This document shows positions 57,186 through 64,000 of a stretch of 64,000 nt of DNA, piece after piece. Under the pieces are notes generated by a model. It had not been told where the DNA came from, searched no databases, and saw nothing but the letters and a program-made list of their open reading frames with translations. Numbering within the stretch: the first letter of the stretch is position 1; each line of letters opens with the position of its first letter. The DNA lies in NCBI GenBank assembly GCA_933207985.1, contig OW240918.1, forward strand, positions 22,058,688 to 22,122,687, in the 5' to 3' direction. This DNA is from Pelobates cultripes. Its lineage: Eukaryota; Chordata; Amphibia; Anura; Pelobatidae. A program made the translations under genes and the position numbers.

Positions 57186-58185
57186 TGAGGATACTGTTGA
57201 GATAACACAGTAATCAGAGCTGAAATTGAGCTCTGTATCTAATAAAATGCCAGTACATCTATTCCAGACACGTTTTGAATTCTAGATAAATATTTCTTTT
57301 TTTTTATTCGCCAAGGTGGATGAAGTAATATTGTATAAAGCGCATCCATTACTTGTTATGATATTATAACTTCTTATAATCTTGGCTACTTTGACCTAAA
57401 ATTCGCAATTGCACCGACAGTTATTCACAACCACCAGTTTAGTGAAAAATCCCGATGGATCTCAGCAGCTGGCGATGTAGAAAATTGGAATATTATTTTT
57501 AAATGAAGTGGAAAGTGACTTCTGCATAAATTATACTGGATTCTAAAACCTGTAACCACTAGTGTCTTTTCATAAGCCTGTTGTATGTTAATAAATACAG
57601 TGTAGCCATGTGTAATGCTCTGGAGGCCGCTATAGAATAGGAACATTAAAGCTGGGTTATTATTAGCCTTAATATTCCCATTTCAAAGCCCTTTGATGTC
57701 CATGTGTGTCTCAGTGATGATTGTATCCTATGAATGCACATATTTACAACTCACAGAGATTGGAGAAGAATAAAGATGAGCTGTAAACTAACTATAACGC
57801 AGAATCTACATTTAAATTGATGCTAAGCTAAAAAGAACACACAGGGTTCACAGAATTCCTTTTACATTCTAATACACGGTCTCATAATGTAACAATATTG
57901 ACCTAGTATTTTAGTAACAGAGTTCTTCATTTAGATGAATCCCATAAATGCAAATCAAGTTTAAGCTAAATTAAGGCTAATGGAAGCAGTTGCTTTAAGC
58001 AATGAGACATTTTTCTCAGAATATAAATTATGCATGGGTCTGCAGAGGTAAGTAACAAGGGGCTATGCAAGGGGCTGGTAAAAGGAGGAGGCACTGCATA
58101 TGAAGGGGGTTTGCACAGATTTGCAGGGAAGGAGGCAACTGATTGATGCAATGTAAGGTGCAAAGTAGCGTTCAAATGAATACCA
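57186..58185. other. No recognised gene
   Basis: Nothing recognised. Confidence 0.4.
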
Positions 58186-58500
58186 TAGACACCAAAACAA
58201 CTTTAGCTTAATGAAGCAGTTTTGATGTATAGATCATGCCCCGCAGTCGCACTTCTCATCTCTCTACCATTCGTTAATTAATTACTTTGTTTATACAGCC
58301 CTAGCCACACCTCCCTTACACAGCCTTCATAAACACTTCCTGAAAAGAGAAATCTAATGTTTAAACTTTCTTTGTTGCGCAGTCTGTTTCATTTAGAATT
58401 CCTTATCTCATGCTTTGCAGGAGCCTCCTGTGTGTGATTACAGTTTAATTCATTGAGCAAGAGATCAAACTAAACTAAATCATCTAATGTTGAAACTTTT
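58186..58500 (+). mobile_element. TTAA/AGGGAC-family MITE, partial
   Basis: CACCAAAACAACTTTAGCTT, GTATAGATCATGCCC and AACACTTCCTGAAAAGAG match the copy at 10,148. The left edge lacks the AGGGACA end. Confidence 0.65.
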
Positions 58501-59280
58501 TTTTTAATTCTTTTTTTTTTTTTTGTGCAGGTAAATACAGAGATGCCTGCAATGATGCGGTAGCAGTAGCAAGCACAATCACTTCCATGTTATAAAACAG
58601 AAGCATGGCATTTCATAATCAGCACAATTTTGTAAAAATAATAATGAAGAAGATATCTCACATGTCAAGGCAGTAAACATGAAGTACGAGAGTACATGAT
58701 GAGAGACAAGTAGACATGGGAGTTACTTAAGTTAGTAGCCACTGGATCATGATATAGACACCTCACTAGAGTAATTAAAACGGAGGTTTATAGAGAACAA
58801 ATTAAAATCCAACATACGTGCATGAGGTGCAAGACTAGTTAAGCTGGGAAAAATAAAAAATAAAATACCACGTATTTGTCAACAAGACAGTGACAATTCC
58901 CATAAGGTAACAGGAATTATAGGAGTGTTGCCAAAATGAGCGAGCTGTCATCTAGCCTATACCCAAGATTGTGAAACACCACAATCTAGGCCTCCAGTTG
59001 TGCTGATGGGATGGCCCCGCCGAGCCCAGGCATCTAAGCACTCCAGGTTTCGGCATCCGGTAGCTAGGACACGTGTCTGTGGTGCTCCGATTCCGTGCAG
59101 TAGACGTTGGACAATCAAGACCCCATTACCTGGGGTGATGCTTCCTGATTGCATGTAGGCTGCTGAGCCTCATCCAGAATTGCACACAAACTTGATCAAA
59201 CTCCTGCAGAAACGGACCTACGTGGCTGGTGGCTGTGGGAAAGTACGTGTTGCAGTACGCCTTGACAGGACGGCCACCAT
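58501..59280 (-). mobile_element. Possible minus-strand retroposon starting at poly-T
   Basis: Two T-runs (58,497-58,505 and 58,511-58,525) begin a segment that changes from AT-rich to GC-rich by 58,960, as a reversed LINE 3' end might. I find no coding remnant and no target duplication. Confidence 0.3.
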
Positions 59281-59334
59281 GAGTGTTAGACCTTCTGATC
59301 CAAATATGTCCAATAAGAATGGTGTAAAGAAGCA

Positions 59335-59575
59335 TCGGCGAGCTCTGCAGAAGCAAGGAGAAAACAGAAGGCTCTGCCGGGGGAAGTGAGCAGAACATGA
59401 CTTTGCAAGGGGTGAGAGGCCCTTGAAAGCTCTGCAGAAAAAAAGGAGAGAGCAGAAGGCTCTGCATAGGGTAAGAAAGCATCAGAAAGCTCTGCAGGAG
59501 CAAGGAGAAAACAGAAGTGAGCAGAACCTGACTTTCCAGAGGGAGGGACAGCAGAAAACTCTGCATTGAGAGTAT
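59335..59575. repeat. Minisatellite of CTCTGCAGAAGCAAGGAGAA type
   Basis: CTCTGCAG(A/G)AGCAAGGAG followed by AAAACAGAAG recurs with spacing of roughly 60-100 bp from 59,341. Diverged units have AAAAAAGGAG. Frames on the complement are artefacts. Confidence 0.65.
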
Positions 59576-60407
59576 ATTCTTGGGTAGATCTTGAAAAAGA
59601 ACATAAACCCATCACAACTGATTGTGTTGTTTAATTGATAAAAGTTTTATTTGCTGAATTGTGACTTGGCACTTGTAAACCAGAAAAGAGAAACTACTCA
59701 GAAGAAAACAAAAAAAAAAAATAATCAACTTGGACATATAAAAGCCTCTCTCTTAGCCAAGCTGGTCACCTTCTGAAATGATACAAAACATTAAAATAAA
59801 ATCTCAATACTTAAAAAAATATATACCAGGGATAAAAATAAACTATGCATGCAAGTTTCTAGTGAAGTCGAATATCTGCTGAAATAAACAGCTGATCACA
59901 TGATGGCAAACTCCAGGCACAGAGACCTGTCTACTAGGATAGTAGGAACTTAAAAAAAGATCTGGGAAGTAATAGGAACCTCAAGTAACATCCCAAATGC
60001 TACGATGAGCTCATCCTAAGCTTATAAATGATACATTAGTGGTAGTAAGAAGGAATATTTGAGTTATTTTCGACACGAAAGCAACCAGATGATTGGTTAG
60101 CCACTAAATAGGCTACAATAAACTTTCATGTTGAGCTAATTTTAAACATATATTTAGGATCACATCATAAGATGAAAATAAAAACCCTCTCCGGAGGAGT
60201 GGGATGATTTAAAACTGCTCTGATAATGAAGAGTAGATTATAATATTGTATCAATTCCAAAATAGTGTAACAAGACACATAATGGTAGGTTCATCATTAA
60301 AACTCGAGTACACAGTTAAGGCATTTATAAAAAGGCTTTATAGCACACATTCCAGCAGTAGTCACTGCAAAATTTCGTTATTCAAACAGTTTCAGAGTGT
60401 GCATGAA
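59576..60407. other. No recognised gene
   Basis: AT-rich. The GC content rises sharply at about 60,410 where the LINE begins. Confidence 0.4.
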
Positions 60408-61225
60408 AATAATGCATCATCACTTACCACCACCATCCAAGACACCCTCAGAGCAGAGATGGCAGGGATCCGGTCTGAGGTGGCATCTCACTGCAAGAAG
60501 AGGCAACTGAAGCCCTCACAACACGCGTGACAACCGCGGACATGGCAATAACCTGCCAGGGAACGATGCTCCTCTCAATGAGAAGGCACCTCGAGGACCT
60601 AGATAACAGGGGCCGGAGGTGCAATATCCGCATTCGGGGAGTCCCAGAGGCTGAGGGTTCAACAGAAAATGTGGTGGAAATACTCACCGAACTCTTCCAA
60701 TCCATCTTGCAGCAAACATCACCACAGCACATAGAGTTCGAGAGGGCACACAGAACAACGCGACCCAGGACCTTGGAGGATGGCCCAAGGGACCTGATAT
60801 GCTGCCTACATTCCTTCCCAATTAAAGATACCATCATGAGGAAGGCCCGAGAAAGACCAACATGGCCCTACAGGGGCACCCAAGTGGCATTATATAACGA
60901 CCTGTCCCCAATCACACTGGAGTCCCGGCGAGCCCTTCGCCCCGTGACGACCGCATTACGAGAACGAGACATCACCTACAAGTGGGGGTTCCCGTTCGCA
61001 CTGATGGCCAGACATCGAAACGGCTGGATCTCAATACGCTGGCCCGAAGAAGTACTGCGGTTCATGGAAGAACTAGGCCTTCCAATACCGGTTGTCCCCA
61101 ACTGGATACTGGGAACATCAGCTCCAACACAGCGAACGCAGAGAGGACCCAGGCGGAGAGAAACACGGTCACCTTCCGCTCAACCTGTTAGACGGCGCAG
61201 GAACCCGACATTTCCAGAGGAGTGA
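60408..61225 (+). pseudogene. L1/Tx1-like ORF1 protein, frameshifted
   Basis: The first part (SSLTTTIQDTLRAEMAGI, coiled-coil-like) is in the frame of 60,246. A one-base slip near 60,480-60,500 moves the reading to the frame of 60,527. There HLEDLDNRGRRCNIRIRGVP is the conserved hinge into the RRM domain. FERAHRTTRP and DLICCLHSF continue the RRM, then LYNDLSPITLESRRALRPV and YKWGFPFAL form the C-terminal domain. An Arg/Pro-rich tail ends at TGA/TAG near 61,225. ORF1 proteins of this type bind LINE RNA as trimers and act as nucleic-acid chaperones. The N-terminus is missing. Apart from one slip the frame is intact for 232 codons. Confidence 0.8.
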
Positions 61226-61968
61226 GTACAGACCTGCCTGAGCCGTCATCAGCCCCACAGCAACCCGACTCATGTAACCTTCCAGACTGAACCCTAGAAA
61301 GAACCCTCCAGAGAAAGTTACACCGACCCCTGATGCCTGATCAGTGCTACTAAGTGGGACTGGGACACTTACAGGTATGCCGGGACAGCACGCAGAGGAC
61401 TTTGGGTGGGGGGAATGTGGGAATGCGGACTTGCTCCGAGAGGTCATACTCCCATCGGGTTCCACCCCTCAGGACTACCCCTCTTCCCTCCAAGGAATGG
61501 AAAACACCTCTCCACGGAGACCCGGGTCCACCTGTGTGGGGAGAGGGTACACCGGGTGAGGGCAGTGGTGAATACCACGATGAATTGAGCACTGATCCGC
61601 ACTCCAGGACCCCTGACTCCCACGCTGCCGAATAGAGACACTGAGTTTACAAGCATACCCCCATACGTATGGGGCGCGGGTGGGAAGGCACATTAGGAAG
61701 TACAATTAGCACCTGCCCCTACGACAAAATCACAAGCTATCATTGCGACTGAAGGGAGGGGGTCGATGGTTAAGTAAGGGGCACACAACCTCACTACATA
61801 CGACCTCCCAACGTATAACCATCTCCTCTAGAGTTCTAGGCTGGTCCCGCTCCTCGGGATCCCGGACCGGGACTCCGTCTTAGAAACCTTAAACACTACC
61901 CTTTGATCCTTCCCCCCTTCCCCCTCCACTTCCTTCACCCTCCCGATGTTGATCTGTGACAAGGGCCC
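61226..61968 (+). other. LINE spacer between ORF1 and ORF2
   Basis: GC-rich, with several overlapping short frames on both strands. None has a recognisable domain. The length is longer than the minimal L1 spacer but plausible for a Tx1-like element. Confidence 0.55.
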
Positions 61969-64000
61969 GTGCCCTGTCTGAAATCCCAAAGAGATTCACA
62001 GGCATATGGGTATAACTCGGACCTAAGTAAGTACCCCGACTACACCACGGGAATGGCCTACCGAAACACACCTCTGAGGATTCTCACCCAGAACTGCAGG
62101 GGCCTCAATATACCTGAACGCAGATCCCATTTGCTGAGGGAGCTGAAGAAAAAGCACATAGCAGTGGCCATGATCCAGGAAACCCACTTCAAGGAAGGCG
62201 CGGTACCTAAGCTACAAAACAAGCACTACCCGAACAATTATTTCTCTAACCATTCAACGGCACACAAAGCGGGTACAGCCATAATACTAGCGGCTGAGCT
62301 TGAATTCAAAGAACTTGAGCGAGCACAAGATTAACACAGAAGGTACCTCTTCCTAAAGGGGGTCATAGCAGAAAGGATATACACCCTGGCTAACATCTAT
62401 GTTCCCAATCGAAGACAAGCCCCCTCCCTGCACATACTGGAGGAATTCACGGATGGAATACTGATCGTGGGGGGGACTTTAACGTACCCCTGGACCCAAT
62501 ATTAGATTAATCATCGGGACACAGCTGTATCCCACAAGGTAGCATCCGGTCGATCTGAAAATCATTGGAAAACTTGAGACTGGTTGACTGCTGGAGAACA
62601 CTCAATCCATCGGTGAAAGATTATACTTACTACTCCACCCTTCACAACCGCTACTCGCGCATAGACTACCTCTTCATCACGGAAGAGGGACTCACTCGCC
62701 TACTCAAAGCTGACATCGATCCATCCACATGGTCGGACCATGGCTCGGTTCGAATAGAACTGGAGTCCCCCATGTTCCGCCCGGCGACTTGGACATGGAG
62801 ACATAACGAGGCACTCCTACTTGACCCAGTCACTAGAGAACAAATAAACCGAGAGCTAGAACACTATTTCAGAGAAAATGACCTACCAGAGGCATCCCCG
62901 ATAACCGTATGGGAAGCGCATAAGAGCGTCATCCGCGGCGTACTCATCCGCATCACTTCGCAAAAACGGAAAGCGAATATGATCGAGATGACTAACCTGT
63001 ACCAAAAGATATCGACGCTGGAAAGTCAGCACAAAAGATCCTAACTACACAGAGTTTACGGGGAATTCATGGAACACAGAAGGACACTTAAAGAACTCAT
63101 CACAAAAAAGCATCTCCGAAACCTGCAACGCACAAAAGGCTTCTACTACGCCCACGCTAATAAAGGGGGGAAATATCTAGCTAGACTCTTAAAGGGCCCC
63201 ACAGACAAATACGCAAACTGCGTCTTTCCTCAGGGGAAGTGACCCCGTTCCCACAAAAAATCGCCGAAGAGTTTAGGACCTTTTACCAAACCCTTTACAA
63301 TCTACGTCCACCCTCGAGGACAGCTTGTGACGAAAGAAGAACCAAACAGATAAGAAACTACATGTCCGACACGATCAACAGAATGATTAGCCAAGAATCA
63401 GCATCGACGCTCGATGCACCAATCAGCGCAGAAGAGTTGGCAGCGGCACTGAAAGTGTCTAAACCAGGTAAGGCACTGGGCCCAGATGGTTTCTCGACTG
63501 GATATTACAAGAACTTCTCTGGCCTCCTGCTGCCATGGCTGACCAAATCAATCAATGCTGTGGGGGACGGAGGGAGTCTGGGTGCGGAGTCCCTGGCTGC
63601 GACCATCACGGTCTTGCTCAAACCAGGAAAAGACCCACTGCTATGCGGTAGCTATCGTCCCATATCGTTGCTCAATGTAGACACCAAGTTAATCACAAAA
63701 GTTATAGCAGGCAGGCTCAATCACTCCTTCCCAGACTTGATACACGTGGATCAGACAGGCTTCATCCCGGGTTGGGAGCCCAGGGATAGCACGTTACGAC
63801 TATTCTCAATCCAACAACACGCAAAGAAGACAAAGACCCAACTATTACTATTATCTACAGATGTGGAAAAAGCATTTGTTAGGGTTAACTGGTCATACAT
63901 GACGGCTACCTTGCAACAGATGGGATGTGGACAGAGACTCCTCGCATGGATATCGGCATTCTATAGCAAACCACATGCAAACGTGAGAGTCAACTGGGCC
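61969..64000 (+). pseudogene. L1/Tx1-like ORF2 (endonuclease plus reverse transcriptase), broken and incomplete
   Basis: The likely start is ATG 62,053, followed by LRILTQNCRGLN and MIQETHF, the first motifs of an apurinic-type endonuclease. A stop at 62,332 and a base lost in the G-run near 62,470 split the GGDFNVP motif. The frame of 62,565 gives YSRIDYLF and WSDH (catalytic His region), with stops at 62,508, 62,556 and 63,042. A further shift near 63,205-63,218 enters RT: SGEVTPFPQKIAEEFRTFY, KPGKALGPDGFSTGYY, YRPISLLNVDTKLITK, DQTGFIPG and TDVEKAFVRVNW (63,857 on). The first Asp of motif A is kept, but the usual Asp of AFDR is Val (codon 63,878-63,880). ORF2 makes the nick and cDNA during target-primed insertion. 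This copy cannot. Confidence 0.85.

Larger units (their letters stand above)
60408..64000 (+). mobile_element. Tx1/L1-like LINE, ORF1 to mid-ORF2, cut by window edge
   Basis: ORF1 remnant, a 740-bp spacer and an ORF2 with endonuclease and reverse transcriptase domains lie in the order usual for L1/Tx1-type elements. GC content is clearly above the left flank. The 5' end appears truncated within ORF1, and the RT catalytic YADD-type motif, C-terminal finger, 3' UTR and tail would lie right of the window. At least three frameshifts and four in-frame stops make it inactive. Confidence 0.85.

Noticed and set aside
58501..59280. Full LINE insertion with target duplication
   Set aside because: Poly-T starts are present, but no matching duplication at the right and no ORF2 remnant were found.

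Overview
The window reads as non-coding, repeat-dense vertebrate DNA. The repeat families fit an anuran amphibian: TTAA-flanked AGGGACA-type MITEs, palindromic elements ending in CCCCTTAAGGACAC, Tx1/L1-like LINEs with two ORFs, a CR1-like LINE 3' end, Penelope-like elements and many hAT-type non-autonomous elements. I cannot fix the species. I found no exon of a recognisable cellular gene, no tRNA or rRNA, and no CRISPR. Most open frames over 60 codons are chance frames, microsatellite translations or decayed transposon coding sequence.

Layout, left to right. 1-0.8 kb: terminus of a hAT-like transposon with a 143-bp tandem repeat, next to a MITE. 2.3-3.0 kb: small repeats and an L2/CR1-type LINE C-terminus. 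4.5-5.9 kb: L1 ORF1 fragment, then an element carrying a GT minisatellite. 7-10.4 kb: several MITEs. 12.1-12.9 kb: a solo LTR with an exact 5-bp target duplication and three 132-bp direct repeats at its 5' end. 15.5-16 kb: GATA/GACA array. 17.2-18.4 kb: decayed Penelope-like element with RT and GIY-YIG endonuclease remnants. 18.9-19.3 kb: CR1-like LINE on the minus strand. 19.5-20.8 kb: Penelope terminal-type sequence. 22-31 kb: hAT-type elements, including a 149-bp MITE with an exact 8-bp duplication. 31.5 kb: second Penelope fragment. 35 kb: fold-back MITE. 36.5-41.3 kb: CA/GT-rich elements and an inverted repeat. 41.6-43 kb: L1/Tx1 3' end with target duplications. 44.3-46.4 kb: two more hAT-type insertions. 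48.6-49.1 kb: minus-strand poly(A) retroposon. 51.5-56.1 kb: about 109 copies of a 37-bp minisatellite running directly into a GATA/GACA array. 58-59.6 kb: MITE, poly-T tract and a small minisatellite. 60.4-64 kb: a Tx1/L1-like LINE (ORF1 and ORF2) that runs off the right edge and is broken by frameshifts and stops.

Nothing here acts as a pathway or operon. The relations are those of nested and adjacent insertions. The most unusual structures are the 4-kb 37-bp minisatellite with internal higher-order duplications, the solo LTR with triplicated 132-bp units, and the repeated design of transposon-like ends enclosing a GT- or GGGACA-type minisatellite. I did not find convincing evidence of a new protein-coding system.
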